Source: JBCCBV01 sp039033855
GTDB lineage: Bacteria; Planctomycetota; Phycisphaerae; Phycisphaerales; Phycisphaeraceae
Direction of reading: 5' to 3'
DNA length: 52,505 nt
Assembly (NCBI GenBank): GCA_039033855.1
Contig: JBCCBV010000021.1
Coordinates: 1-52,505 of the forward strand
Shown here: positions 1 through 9,336 of the stretch, piece by piece
Layout of the letters: the number at the start of each line of letters is the position of its first letter
How positions within the stretch are numbered: position 1 is the stretch's first letter
Translations under genes and position numbers: made by a program
Notes under the pieces: generated by a model
What the model was told of the DNA's origin: nothing
Databases searched by the model: none
What the model saw: the letters and a program-made list of their open reading frames with translations, nothing else

Positions 1-1
1 C

Positions 2-925
2 TTCGGCCCGAGCAACCCCACCGACGGCGACCCCACCACCAGCCCCGACGTCCGCGGCAACCACTGGAACAACTGGCATCCAGCGACGGGTGAAGTGGCC
101 ATCAACGCCGGCGAACATATCGGAAATCTCGTCGACACCACCGGCACCAACACCGGCGTCGAGTTGGTGATCACCGCCGGCTTCCAGAGCAACGGCAAGG
201 TCAACGGCGGGCTGTTCGCGCCGCAAGAATCGCTGCTCGGCGACCTGGCCGTCGAAACCGCCACGCAGGACTACTTCTTCAGCACCGGCGACGGCGTGCA
301 AGGCGGCGGCAGCGACGACGTGGCCGCGGGATTCATGCTCAGCGGCCTCGACCCGGCGCTCCTCTACGACTTCGGCTTCTTCGCCTCGCGCAACAGCGGG
401 GCCACCCGCGTGACGCAATACGACGTCACCGGCAAGAACGTGGTGACCGGCCAACTCCAAAGCTCGGGCGTCAACATCGGCGACGACGGCGTGTACGACG
501 GCAACGACGACGAGGTCTTGTGGCTCACCGGCGTGCGGCCCGACGCGTTCGGCCAGGTCTTCGTCGATCAGACCCTGGCCCAAGGCGCGTTCGCCTACCT
601 CAACGCGCTCGAAGTGCGCGTCAACGCCGGCCTGACCGCCGACGCCAACGCCGACGGCGTGGTGGACCTGCTCGATTTCGACTTGTTGGCCCAGGCTTTC
701 GGCCAGGCCACGGCCAACGGCGCAACCGCGGCCGACTTCAACGGCGACGGGGTTGTGGACCTGCTCGATTTCGACCTGCTCTCCGGGAACTTCGGCGCCA
801 CGCTGGGCACCGCCGCCGTGCCCGAACCCGCAACCGCCGCCCTGCTGTTCGCCGGCGTGTCGCTCTGTCGACACCGACGCGCGAAACACCCCCACTATCG
901 CTCCCTGTTATGCAAGAACGATTGA
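2..925 (+). CDS. PEP-CTERM protein with dockerin-like repeats (5' partial)
   Basis: The frame is open from the first bases of the window, so the N-terminus and signal peptide lie upstream. The visible part is about 307 residues. A beta-rich domain of unknown function carries the motif GDDGVYDGNDDEV. Two dockerin-like calcium-loop repeats follow (DANADGVVDLLDFDLL, then DFNGDGVVDLLDFDLL), and then a PEP-CTERM tail (VPEPATAALLF, a hydrophobic stretch, then RHRRAK). PEP-CTERM tails are known exosortase targets, so the product is probably exported and held at the surface. It is clearly paralogous to the next gene, which shares the N-x-W-N-N, LLGDLA and GDDGVYxGNDDEV motifs but has no dockerin-like part. 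A GTG at 95 could be taken for a start, but the paralogy continues upstream of it. Substrate unknown. Confidence 0.85.
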   Translation, partial: FGPSNPTDGDPTTSPDVRGNHWNNWHPATGEVAINAGEHIGNLVDTTGTNTGVELVITAGFQSNGKVNGGLFAPQESLLGDLAVETATQDYFFSTGDGVQGGGSDDVAAGFMLSGLDPALLYDFGFFASRNSGATRVTQYDVTGKNVVTGQLQSSGVNIGDDGVYDGNDDEVLWLTGVRPDAFGQVFVDQTLAQGAFAYLNALEVRVNAGLTADANADGVVDLLDFDLLAQAFGQATANGATAADFNGDGVVDLLDFDLLSGNFGATLGTAAVPEPATAALLFAGVSLCRHRRAKHPHYRSLLCKND

Positions 926-971
926 CCCATGGGCCCCATGACGCGGACCCAACATCCTTAGGAGGAAACCC

Positions 972-1685
972 ATGACAAGCACCCCCAAACCCTGGTCGGC
1001 TGCGCTCGCCGGCGCTGCCACCGTTTGCCTGGCCGGCGCCGCGCAGGCGACCGTCTTGGTCGACTTCGGCAGCAACACGCTGACCACCAGCCCCGACACC
1101 AACGGCAACACCTGGAACAACAACACCGGGCCGACCTTCGACGACCTGCTGACCACCGCCGGCGCCAACTCGGGCATCGACATCCAGTTCACCACCAACC
1201 TGTCGCCCGGCGCCAACGGCGGGCTCGCTTCCCCGAGCGCCGCCCTGCTCGGCGACCTGGCCATCGGCTCGGCCACATCGGACTACTTTTTCACCACAAG
1301 CACCCACAGCTTCGAGCTGCGCGACCTCGACCCGGCGAGCACTTACACGCTGACCCTCTTCGGCACCCGCGCCACCGACGGGACACGCGTGACCCGCTAC
1401 ACCGCCACCGACGCGGGGGGCGCCAGTTCCGCCGACCTGCAGACCTCGGGCGTCGGCATCGGTGACGACGGCGTCTACAACGGCAACGACGACGAGGTCG
1501 CCGTGATCGCCGGCCTTGTGCCCGACGCCAACAACGCCATCGCCATCGACTACACCGCCCTGTCCGGCGGGTTTGGCTATCTGGGCGCTTTGCAGATCGA
1601 GGCCGTTCCCGTGCCCGAACCGGCGTCGCTGGCGCTGCTCGGCCTGGGCGGTTTGGCCGCGTCGGCTCGTCGACGGCGGGGTTGA
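972..1685 (+). CDS. PEP-CTERM sorting domain protein, paralogue of the upstream gene
   Basis: A 237-residue exported protein. The start is fixed by a strong ribosome site (TAGGAGGAAACCC) just before the ATG. Residues 1-27 are a signal peptide ending near AQA. The middle is one beta-rich domain with LLGDLAIGSATSDYFF and GDDGVYNGNDDEV, shared with the preceding gene. The C-terminus is a standard PEP-CTERM tail: VPVPEPASLALLGLGG, then the basic cluster ARRRRG. The gene begins 46 bases after its neighbour ends and probably lies in the same transcript. No catalytic residues are recognisable; a surface adhesin or matrix component is a guess. Confidence 0.88.
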   Translation: MTSTPKPWSAALAGAATVCLAGAAQATVLVDFGSNTLTTSPDTNGNTWNNNTGPTFDDLLTTAGANSGIDIQFTTNLSPGANGGLASPSAALLGDLAIGSATSDYFFTTSTHSFELRDLDPASTYTLTLFGTRATDGTRVTRYTATDAGGASSADLQTSGVGIGDDGVYNGNDDEVAVIAGLVPDANNAIAIDYTALSGGFGYLGALQIEAVPVPEPASLALLGLGGLAASARRRRG

Positions 1686-1821
1686 GATCAACCGACCGCG
1701 TGTAGCGCTACATGGCTCGAGAAGCCGATTTCGTGGTGGGCCTAAGACTCCACGCGGGGTATCATTTACACAAGTCGTTACACGCCCTCGCATCCGCTTG
1801 TCTCTCCCAGAGCCTCATCCG

Positions 1822-3453
1822 ATGAAGCTTCGCTTTGACTCCAGCCCCGGCCTGCCCCGGCGGACCTCGGTCGCCTTGGCCCTGCTTGCCGCCACCGCTG
1901 CGCTGCCCGCAAGCCTTCCGGCAACGCAGGCCCGCGCCAACCCGCTCGACCTGCCCGGCTGGGACCTGGTGTTCAACGACGAGTTCGAGGGAACCAGCGT
2001 CGACACCTCCAAGTGGCTGGTCATGGACCGGCGCGACAGCTTCAACAATGAGAAGCAGTACTACCACCCCGACCAGGTCACGGTTTCGGGCGGCAACCTG
2101 GTGCTGACCGCCATCGACACACCGCGCCAGGGCAAGGCCTATCAGTCGGGCCTGATCGACAGCCACGAGCAATGGAGCCTCGGCCGGTTCGAGGCCCGCA
2201 TCGACCTGCCCACCTCGCAGGGCATGTGGCCGGCGTTCTGGCTGCTGCCCGACACCGCGCAGGTGCCCTGGCCCAGCGGCGGCGAGATCGACATCATGGA
2301 AAACCGCGGGTCCGAGCCGCACGGCGTCTCGAGCGCGTACCACTGGGGCCCCGACTTCTTCGGTCGAGAGTTCGTGTTCAGCGAGTACGGCGCGCGGAAC
2401 CCCGACGGCTCGCCGGTGAACTACCACGACTCGTTCCACACCTACGCGGTGGAGTGGGACCCAGGCGTGCTGCGGTTCTACGTCGACGGCGTGAACTACC
2501 ACACCGTGACCAGCGCCCAGGCCGAGATCTTCGACACCGCCAAGAGCATCATCCTCAACCTCGCCGTCGGCGGGGACTTCGGCGGCGACCCCAACGGTTC
2601 CACGGTCTGGCCGCAAGAGATGCTCGTCGACTATGTCCGCGTCTGGCAACGGCCCGAGGGCTTCGTGCCCCCGGTCAAAGTCGTGCTCGACAACCCGGGT
2701 TTCGATGACGCCGGCGGATCGCTCTCGTCCTGGACCGCCTTTGGCGACACCGGCGGCAACGTCTCCGCGTCGTCCGAAGCCTCGCTCAACGGCGGCTCGG
2801 CTCTTAAGCTCTACGGGCAGTTCGACGGCGGGATCAACTTCTCCGGCGTTTATCAGAACATCGAGGTATCCGAGGGCGATCTGGTCCGCGCCGAGGCAAG
2901 CGCCTTCACACCGAGTTGGGATTCGATCGAAGGCACCGCCAATCAGGCCGTCATGAAGATCGAGTTCTACAGCGTGCTCGACGGCGAGTTTGGCTCGGCC
3001 GGCTACCTGGGCGCCAGCTCCGAGCTGCTGCTCAATGGCTCCTCGCTCGAAGACGCCTGGCTGGACTTCATGCTGGAAGCCGAGGCCCCCGCCGGCGCCG
3101 CAGAAGCACGGCTGGTGTTCCTGTTCGCCCAGCCCAGCAACCAGGGCGGCGCGGTTTGGGTGGATTCGGCCTTGCTCGGGGTCGTCGCCCCGCCAACACT
3201 CCCGGGCGACGCCAATGCAGACGAGGTCGTCGACCTGCTGGACTTCGACGTGCTCTCCGCCAATTTCGGCTTCGGGGCCGGCGGCGGTCAAGGCCGGGGC
3301 GACTTCAACGGCGACGGCTTCACCAACCTGCTCGACTTCGACATCCTGTCGGCCAACTTTGGCACCGCGGCGGCGCCCGCGACCGTTCCCGAGCCGGCGG
3401 GCCTGACCGCCCTGGTGGCCGGCATTCTGGCGGCGGCACGGCGGCGGCGGTAG
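1822..3453 (+). CDS. Secreted GH16 family glycoside hydrolase with dockerin-like repeats and PEP-CTERM tail
   Basis: A 543-residue endo-acting beta-glycanase of family GH16 (laminarinase, agarase, carrageenase or lichenase type). The signal peptide covers about residues 1-39. The GH16 domain spans about 44-277. The catalytic signature E-I-D-I-M-E is at 155-160: E155 nucleophile, D157 assisting, E160 acid/base. The variant with one extra residue between D and the second E is usual for laminarinase-type GH16. Residues 290-450 look like a carbohydrate-binding beta-sandwich. Two dockerin-like repeats (DANADEVVDLLDFDVL, DFNGDGFTNLLDFDIL) and a PEP-CTERM tail (VPEPAGLTALVAG, RRRR) follow. The frame is open 102 codons further upstream, but the ATG at 1822 begins the signal peptide. 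Exact substrate cannot be read from sequence. Confidence 0.9.
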   Translation: MKLRFDSSPGLPRRTSVALALLAATAALPASLPATQARANPLDLPGWDLVFNDEFEGTSVDTSKWLVMDRRDSFNNEKQYYHPDQVTVSGGNLVLTAIDTPRQGKAYQSGLIDSHEQWSLGRFEARIDLPTSQGMWPAFWLLPDTAQVPWPSGGEIDIMENRGSEPHGVSSAYHWGPDFFGREFVFSEYGARNPDGSPVNYHDSFHTYAVEWDPGVLRFYVDGVNYHTVTSAQAEIFDTAKSIILNLAVGGDFGGDPNGSTVWPQEMLVDYVRVWQRPEGFVPPVKVVLDNPGFDDAGGSLSSWTAFGDTGGNVSASSEASLNGGSALKLYGQFDGGINFSGVYQNIEVSEGDLVRAEASAFTPSWDSIEGTANQAVMKIEFYSVLDGEFGSAGYLGASSELLLNGSSLEDAWLDFMLEAEAPAGAAEARLVFLFAQPSNQGGAVWVDSALLGVVAPPTLPGDANADEVVDLLDFDVLSANFGFGAGGGQGRGDFNGDGFTNLLDFDILSANFGTAAAPATVPEPAGLTALVAGILAAARRRR

Positions 3454-3532
3454 AACGGGGCTTGGCCAGCGCAGCCCGCCCGCCCCAGCGAACGCTAGGG
3501 CAACCCGTCTCACCCCCACCTCGGACACGATC

Positions 3533-5041
3533 ATGTTTGAACCGCTGCGCACACGGCCGCTCCTGTTGTGCCTGGTGCTGACCCTGGCCGCCTTGCCCGG
3601 CGTATTGAAGACACACGCAGAACCGCTGTACCCCAGCTTCGAAGCCTTTCTCGCCGAGATCGACCGCATCGAAACGATCCCGGACGCAAGCCAGCGCGCC
3701 GCAGAACTCAACACGTTTTGGAACGGCCTGACCGCCGCGGGCCAAGTCCCCTACGCCCAAGACGGCCGGGTGGCCATGCTCTACCGCGGCGCGGCCAACA
3801 GCGTCGGCTTCGCCGGCGACGCCAACGGCTGGAGCCCCGGCGCCTGGTCGGCCTCGCTCGTGCCCGGCACCGACCTGTGGGTCCGTCAAGCCACGCTGCC
3901 CAACGACGCCCGGGTCGATTACAAGGTCGTCCGCAACGGCAACAACTGGACCCTCGACCCGAACAACCCGCACCAGCAGTGGTCGGGCTTCGGGCCCAAC
4001 TCCGAGCTGCGCATGCCCGAGTATGCGTTTCCCGAAGAAACCATCCGGGCCCCCGGCGTGCCGCGCGGCGCGCTGTCGGCCAACCACAAGCTCACCAGCA
4101 CGAACCTGGGCGCCGACGTCAACGTGCGGGTGTACACGCCGTTCGGATACGACCAGCTCGACGACCTGCCGGTGGTGTACGTGACCGACGGCCACGAGTA
4201 TCTCGACGACCGTTTGGGCGCGCTGGTGTCGGTGCTGGACAACCGGATCGCCGACGGGTCGCTGCGCCCGGCCGTGGCGGTGTTTATCGACCCGCGCGAT
4301 CCGAACAACCCCTCCAATAACCGGCGGATGGGCCAGCTGGGCGGCGCGCAGAAGCCGCAGTTCGCCGACTTCATCGCGCAAGAACTCGTGCCCACGATCG
4401 ACGCCGGCTACAAGACCTCGGCCAATGCGGACGATCGAGTGATCCTTGGCACGTCGCTGGGCGGGTTGTTTTCAGCTTTCATGGCCGCGCGCCACCCGGA
4501 CGTCGTGGCCAACGCCGCGATCCAGTCCCCCGCGTTCTGGTTCGACACCACGATCTACGACACCTATCGCGACAACCCCCAGCTCGCCGACGCCCTGCGC
4601 ATCTACATGGAGTCGGGCACGATCAACGACGGCAACGGCGGGCCCACCATGAACGCCATCCTCCAGACCGACGGGTACGACTTCGTCTACGACGAAATCA
4701 ACCAGGGCCACTCGTGGGGCCACTGGAAAGGCGAGCTCGACGACGCCCTGATCCACCTGCTGGGCGCGGGCGATGCGATCGAACTCGGCGACGCCAATGA
4801 AGACGGCCGGGTCGACCTGATCGACTTCAACATCCTCGCGTTCCGCTGGGGCATCGACACCGACCGCGGCCACCTCGACGCCGACTTCAACCGCGACGGC
4901 GTGGTCGGCCTGCTGGACTTCGACATCCTGGCGAACAGCTTCGGCTACGGGGTGTTTTCCCCGGTGGTCGTGCCCGAACCCGCGGGCGCTGCCGCGGTGT
5001 TGCTGGGTGGCGCAGCGATCCGTCATAGCCGTCGGCGGTAG
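3533..5041 (+). CDS. Secreted esterase (Fes/IroE-like alpha/beta hydrolase) with dockerin-like repeats and PEP-CTERM tail
   Basis: A 502-residue exported protein. Signal peptide about residues 1-29. Residues 78-160 resemble an N-terminal early-set or CBM48-like domain (GFAGDANGWSPG, VDYKVVRNG). Residues 185-410 are a putative esterase of the enterochelin esterase/feruloyl esterase type: the nucleophile elbow G-T-S-L-G-G has Ser308, and GHSWGHW supplies a catalytic His (probably His393). Two dockerin-like repeats (DANEDGRVDLIDFNIL, DFNRDGVVGLLDFDIL) and a PEP-CTERM tail (VVPEPAGAAAVLL, SRRR) complete it. Esterases of this layout are known to remove feruloyl or acetyl groups from plant or algal polysaccharides. 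It lies 79 bases after the GH16 gene on the same strand, and joint action is likely. Confidence 0.85.
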   Translation: MFEPLRTRPLLLCLVLTLAALPGVLKTHAEPLYPSFEAFLAEIDRIETIPDASQRAAELNTFWNGLTAAGQVPYAQDGRVAMLYRGAANSVGFAGDANGWSPGAWSASLVPGTDLWVRQATLPNDARVDYKVVRNGNNWTLDPNNPHQQWSGFGPNSELRMPEYAFPEETIRAPGVPRGALSANHKLTSTNLGADVNVRVYTPFGYDQLDDLPVVYVTDGHEYLDDRLGALVSVLDNRIADGSLRPAVAVFIDPRDPNNPSNNRRMGQLGGAQKPQFADFIAQELVPTIDAGYKTSANADDRVILGTSLGGLFSAFMAARHPDVVANAAIQSPAFWFDTTIYDTYRDNPQLADALRIYMESGTINDGNGGPTMNAILQTDGYDFVYDEINQGHSWGHWKGELDDALIHLLGAGDAIELGDANEDGRVDLIDFNILAFRWGIDTDRGHLDADFNRDGVVGLLDFDILANSFGYGVFSPVVVPEPAGAAAVLLGGAAIRHSRRR

Positions 5042-5090
5042 GCGGCTGACGTTGGGTTCGAGAGACGCAAGCCGACCAAGCGATTGGGCC

Positions 5091-5834
5091 TTAGCCCTCG
5101 CTCATATCCGCTTCGACCACGTTCTGGGCAAAGCCGGAATACGCCCCGCCGACCATCTTCGCCATCGAGTCGGGGAAGCAGTGGAAGTCGCCGGCCTTGA
5201 GCGAAGCAACAATGGCGTCGCCCACCAGCGAGGCGGGCTCGGCGACTTCGGTCAGCCCGGCGGAATCGCCCATGTCGGTCGCGATCGGCCCGGGGTGCAC
5301 GCTGACCACGTGCGTGCCCTGCTCGCCCAGCGCCGCACGCAACGCCTGCGTGTAGGAATACGCTGCGGCCTTGGACGCGCAATAGGTCGAGAACTCGGGG
5401 AAGCATTTCATCGAGACCACAGAGTTCAGCTGGACGAATGCGCCGCCGCCGTTTCGCTTGAGCACCGGGGCGAACGCCCGCGCGGTGTGGATCAGCCCAA
5501 ACAGGTTCATTTGAAGCTCGAACTCCAGGTCTTCGAGCGCCGAATCGGCCAGCGCAGTCGATGTGCGCAGCACACCGGCGTTGTTGACCACCACCTCGAC
5601 ATCGGATGCCGTCTTCGCCGACGCGGCGATCGTGTCGGGCTTACCCAGGTCGAACGCCACGGGCACGACCTTGTCGCCGTGGGCGTCGACGAGCGGCTGG
5701 GCCGAATCGGGGTTCCGGCAGGCGGCGTACACCTTGGCGGCGCCGTGGGCCAAGAACGATTCGACGATGGCCTTGCCGATGCCGCGGTTAGCGCCGGTAA
5801 CCAGCGCGACCTTGCCTTGGAGTTCGAGAGACAT
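5091..5834 (-). CDS. SDR family NAD(P)-dependent oxidoreductase
   Basis: A 247-residue classical short-chain dehydrogenase/reductase, full length for the family. The nucleotide-binding TGANRGIG is at residues 13-20, NNAG at 84-87, and the catalytic triad is Ser138, Tyr151 and Lys155 (YCASK). The late HPGPIATDM motif is usual. There is no signal peptide, so it is cytosolic. A purine-rich AAGGACA precedes the ATG at 5834. It is convergent with the esterase gene and stands alone. Substrate not assignable. Confidence 0.9.
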   Translation of the reverse strand: MSLELQGKVALVTGANRGIGKAIVESFLAHGAAKVYAACRNPDSAQPLVDAHGDKVVPVAFDLGKPDTIAASAKTASDVEVVVNNAGVLRTSTALADSALEDLEFELQMNLFGLIHTARAFAPVLKRNGGGAFVQLNSVVSMKCFPEFSTYCASKAAAYSYTQALRAALGEQGTHVVSVHPGPIATDMGDSAGLTEVAEPASLVGDAIVASLKAGDFHCFPDSMAKMVGGAYSGFAQNVVEADMSEG

Positions 5835-6054
5835 AAGCGGTGTCCTTTTAAGTAAGGCGACAGCAATCGGCGGGGCATGCCGTTGTGTGCGTCGGGATCA
5901 TTGCGACCGGGCGCGTGCCGTCAAGGTGAGACATCAGATTATCACAGGATTCTTTCAACCCCGATCCCGCACTCCAATCGTGATCGCGGCACAACGCCTC
6001 TCCGCGACGCCCAATCAAGCTCGCGGCGTCTGTGCGCTTCGCGGTAGTACGCCG

Positions 6055-7836
6055 CTATCGCTCACGCGTAGATTTCAAGGCCTGCAACCATACGCTGAGG
6101 TGCTGGTCATTGGTCAAAGAACTAGAGCGCTTTACTTGACTAACGGCTTCCGGAAGCTTCACTTCACCCGCCAGCCACGCTTCGATGACGGGCTCGACGA
6201 CAGACCACTGGACGCGCGTGAACGAGAAACTCCACTCAGGCATAATCACCCAGACTTCGCCCTGACGTAATCGGCTGCGCAGATTGGCGGACCGAAACTC
6301 CAACCAATCAGTACGAGATCGACTCACGAAACGCAGGATCTCGGGGTCGAAGTCTTGCCAGCGCAACCGCAACGCGTCGCCATGATGCGGCTCGCAAATC
6401 AAGAACGCTTTGTCTTGATCAGATACGCGCACACTCGCTATAAAGGGCAACCGCGCCCAAGCTGCAAGCAAGATCTCAGGGCTGTCACTCTCAGGGTTGA
6501 TCCGCATAACCCCGTAGCGCTGCAGCAGCAGGTAGTTCGCCACGTCGGGGTCTCCAAGAGACCTTTCCCTGGTGAAAGTGTGCGGACCACTCGCGGACGC
6601 CACGAGCCCGATATCATCCATTCCAATCCCCAGTTCCTCCGCAGGGGGAGCCACGAAAGCGCGCTTCTTATTGATGACAACCGCGTCGCCACTCACTGCA
6701 ACAATGTATGGGGCTTCCAGCATCTCCGCACCCAGGTAGACCCTGCCCGCATCGACCCTCAACAGGTCGGTAGGATCGATACGCCTGCTTAAATGGCGTT
6801 CCACCAACTGCTCCGCGACACTGCGAGACATACTGAGCACCTTTGCGACCGACTTCAGGCGATCCTTGGATTCCATGACCGAGTACAGGTCTGCCGGCCC
6901 AAAACGCTGCTTAGGCCACAGCGACCTCACTGCAAGGGCTTGGCGGTGCTCAAAGCTCAAGACACGCCTTACTTCTGACGCTTCTGCACCCACAGCACCT
7001 CCGGCCATGATGTAGTCGAGCGCACCCCACAGGTTGAAGACACGCCACTGTTCGGCACGGATGGCCAGAGTGACGATCGCCGTGACGTCCTGTCGCGCGA
7101 TGGCTCCCGCGTAGCCCTCGGGACCACTCATGATGGCCAATAGGTGCCGGCCGGAGCCCGGGTCATCGGCGCCGAGTGCGTGATACAACTCAAGCACAAT
7201 CTCACGCGGCTCATCTGCCTGCGAAGCATCAACGCCGGCAAGAGATTGCAGACTCTCCACATACGTTTGGTCCCACGCGAGACGCTTCAACAACAAACGA
7301 AGTTGGCCAATGCCATCCAATTCTACATCTAACAACTGCGACTGGACTTGGGAGAGCGCGGCTACTTTCGCCGCCTGGGCCAAAGCGAACACCTGAACAC
7401 TGAGAGACGTGCGTAAACAATCGTGCAAGTCGGCGAGCTCGGAAGATGCAGCGAGCGCTTGCTCCGCAGTCGGCAACGGAATGTCTTTTCCCTGGTCGAT
7501 TAACTCGGCCCCGAACGCGCCGGCGACAATGTGCTTGTAAATAGCCTCGTGATGACGCGCGACCACGCCGTCGAAGTGATGCGCCGGTAATGTCTCCCGG
7601 AGGCGTCGGGCGGCTTGGGCGACTTGCGCGATCGAGGCACCGGGCACCGACACGGTCTCGTCGAACTGTCTGGCCACCGCGGCAGCATCATCCGCCAAGT
7701 CGGCAATGTTGTCGGCGTTGAAGCCCGGATCGTCCGGCGCCGTGGCGGACGGAATGATGTCAGCATCTGCTTGTTGCGCACCGCCGACGGCGAGTAACCC
7801 CGCGACCAAAACCAGCCAAGCGCATGTGATCGACAC
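6055..7836 (-). CDS. Secreted hypothetical protein, 593 residues
   Basis: I do not recognise this family. The product starts with a convincing signal peptide (hydrophobic residues 5-20, cleavage near QADA). The rest is mixed alpha/beta without repeats, PEP-CTERM tail or obvious catalytic motif. The start is a GTG at 7836 preceded at good spacing by AAGGGGAA. Third-position composition looks visibly less GC-rich than in the neighbours, which hints at separate ancestry, but no numbers were computed. It is divergent from the NamZ-type gene, with an AT-rich stretch (TATAAAGTTATAG) in the shared upstream region that may hold promoters. Confidence is high that it is a gene, low for any function. 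Confidence 0.75.
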   Translation of the reverse strand: MSITCAWLVLVAGLLAVGGAQQADADIIPSATAPDDPGFNADNIADLADDAAAVARQFDETVSVPGASIAQVAQAARRLRETLPAHHFDGVVARHHEAIYKHIVAGAFGAELIDQGKDIPLPTAEQALAASSELADLHDCLRTSLSVQVFALAQAAKVAALSQVQSQLLDVELDGIGQLRLLLKRLAWDQTYVESLQSLAGVDASQADEPREIVLELYHALGADDPGSGRHLLAIMSGPEGYAGAIARQDVTAIVTLAIRAEQWRVFNLWGALDYIMAGGAVGAEASEVRRVLSFEHRQALAVRSLWPKQRFGPADLYSVMESKDRLKSVAKVLSMSRSVAEQLVERHLSRRIDPTDLLRVDAGRVYLGAEMLEAPYIVAVSGDAVVINKKRAFVAPPAEELGIGMDDIGLVASASGPHTFTRERSLGDPDVANYLLLQRYGVMRINPESDSPEILLAAWARLPFIASVRVSDQDKAFLICEPHHGDALRLRWQDFDPEILRFVSRSRTDWLEFRSANLRSRLRQGEVWVIMPEWSFSFTRVQWSVVEPVIEAWLAGEVKLPEAVSQVKRSSSLTNDQHLSVWLQALKSTRER

Positions 7837-7943
7837 AGGTTCCCCTTTCGCAAGAGCAAAGGCGTTCTCTCGAGCTTATCGCGTGGCCCTCGCCTTTTAG
7901 CTATAAAGTTATAGAAGATTCTCCTCTTTCCCCGGACCCCGTC

Positions 7944-9197
7944 ATGCCCCGCCACATCTGCCTGCGTGCCGCTTTCGGCCTTGCATTCCCTTTCATGCTG
8001 GCGCTAGGTGCCCTGTCAGCGGCTCCCTCGTCTGCCGAGCCGGTGGTGAAGCTTGGCGTGGACGTGCTCAAAGAATCCGGCTTCGAGGCGCTGCGCGGCC
8101 AGCGGGTCGGCCTGGTGGCCAACCCCGCGTCGGTGGCCGGCGACCTGACCAGCACCGTCGATGTGTTGCACCGGGGCGCCGAGGCGCACGGCTACACCAT
8201 GGTGGCGCTCTTCGGCCCGGAGCACGGCGTGTACGGCGACGAGTACGCCGGCGACAAGGTCGATGACCGCACCGACCGTCGTACCGGCCTGCCGGTCCGC
8301 AGCCTCTACGGCGCCACGCGCAAGCCCACCGCCGAGATGCTCGACGACATCGACACGCTCGTCTTCGACCTGCAAGACATCGGCAGCCGGTCGTACACCT
8401 ACATCAGCACCATGCAGTACTGCCTCGAAGCCTGCGCCGAGCAAGGCAAGCGCTTCGTGGTGCTCGACCGGCCGAACCCGCTCGGCGGGCTGCGCATCGA
8501 AGGCCCGGGGGTCACCGAAAAGTTCCGCTCGTTCATCAGCCTGCTCGACGTGCCCTACGTCCACGGCATGACCATGGGCGAGCTGGCGCAACTCGTCCGT
8601 GCCCAGAAAACGCCCGACTACGACGGCCTGGTGGTCATCGCCATGCAAGGCCTGACCCGCGACATGACCTGGCAAGACACCGGCCTGGCGTGGACGCCGA
8701 CCTCGCCCCACATCCCCACCGCCGCCAGCGCCTTTGGCTACGCGGCCACCGGCGTGATCGGCGAGCTCGGCCTGGTGAGCAACGGCGTCGGCTACACCCT
8801 GCCGTTTGAGATCGTCGGCGCCCCGGACGTCGACCCGGACGACCTGACCGACGCCATGAACGCGCAAGACCTGGCGGGCATCCAGTTCCGCGCCGCGCGG
8901 TTCAAGCCGTTCTACGCCACCAACCAGGGCGAGGCCTGCGGCGGCGTTCAGGTGCACTTCGAGCCCGACGCCCAGGCCAACCTGTTCGAGGTGAACTTCC
9001 GGTTGGCCGAGGCGCTCGACTTCCGCAAGCGGCTGCGCGGGCACGAACGGGTCAGCGGGTTCGACAAGGCCGTCGGCTCCGATCAGGCCCGGCGGTGGCT
9101 GGGCGCCGGCCGCGACATGGCCCCGCTGTTCGAGCGTTGGCGGGCCGAGGCCGAGGCCTTCCGCCAGGCGCGCGAGCCTTATCTGCTTTACGACTAA
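7944..9197 (+). CDS. DUF1343 / NamZ-type exo-beta-N-acetylmuramidase
   Basis: A 417-residue exported protein with a signal peptide over about residues 1-31 (ending SSAEP). It matches the DUF1343 family (YbbC/NamZ). Family landmarks are LFGPEHGVYGDEYAGDKV, the SLYG segment, DTLVFDLQDIGSRSYTY and VLDRPNPLGG. Characterised NamZ enzymes release N-acetylmuramic acid from the non-reducing end of peptidoglycan fragments, so a role in wall turnover or scavenging is expected. Length is typical. It precedes the alpha-glucan genes on the same strand by 139 bases; a functional link is not evident. Confidence 0.88.
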   Translation: MPRHICLRAAFGLAFPFMLALGALSAAPSSAEPVVKLGVDVLKESGFEALRGQRVGLVANPASVAGDLTSTVDVLHRGAEAHGYTMVALFGPEHGVYGDEYAGDKVDDRTDRRTGLPVRSLYGATRKPTAEMLDDIDTLVFDLQDIGSRSYTYISTMQYCLEACAEQGKRFVVLDRPNPLGGLRIEGPGVTEKFRSFISLLDVPYVHGMTMGELAQLVRAQKTPDYDGLVVIAMQGLTRDMTWQDTGLAWTPTSPHIPTAASAFGYAATGVIGELGLVSNGVGYTLPFEIVGAPDVDPDDLTDAMNAQDLAGIQFRAARFKPFYATNQGEACGGVQVHFEPDAQANLFEVNFRLAEALDFRKRLRGHERVSGFDKAVGSDQARRWLGAGRDMAPLFERWRAEAEAFRQAREPYLLYD

Positions 9198-9336
9198 GCG
9201 CTGCGCGAAACCGAACTGGCCTCGCCGCCGAACACACGGTCGCCGCCGTGTTGGCTGCGTTATTCTGTGGGGCCCCAACCGCCCGCCCGACCGTTCCTCG
9301 GGGGTTTTCTCGTCTCGCCCAGATCGAACCCCACGC

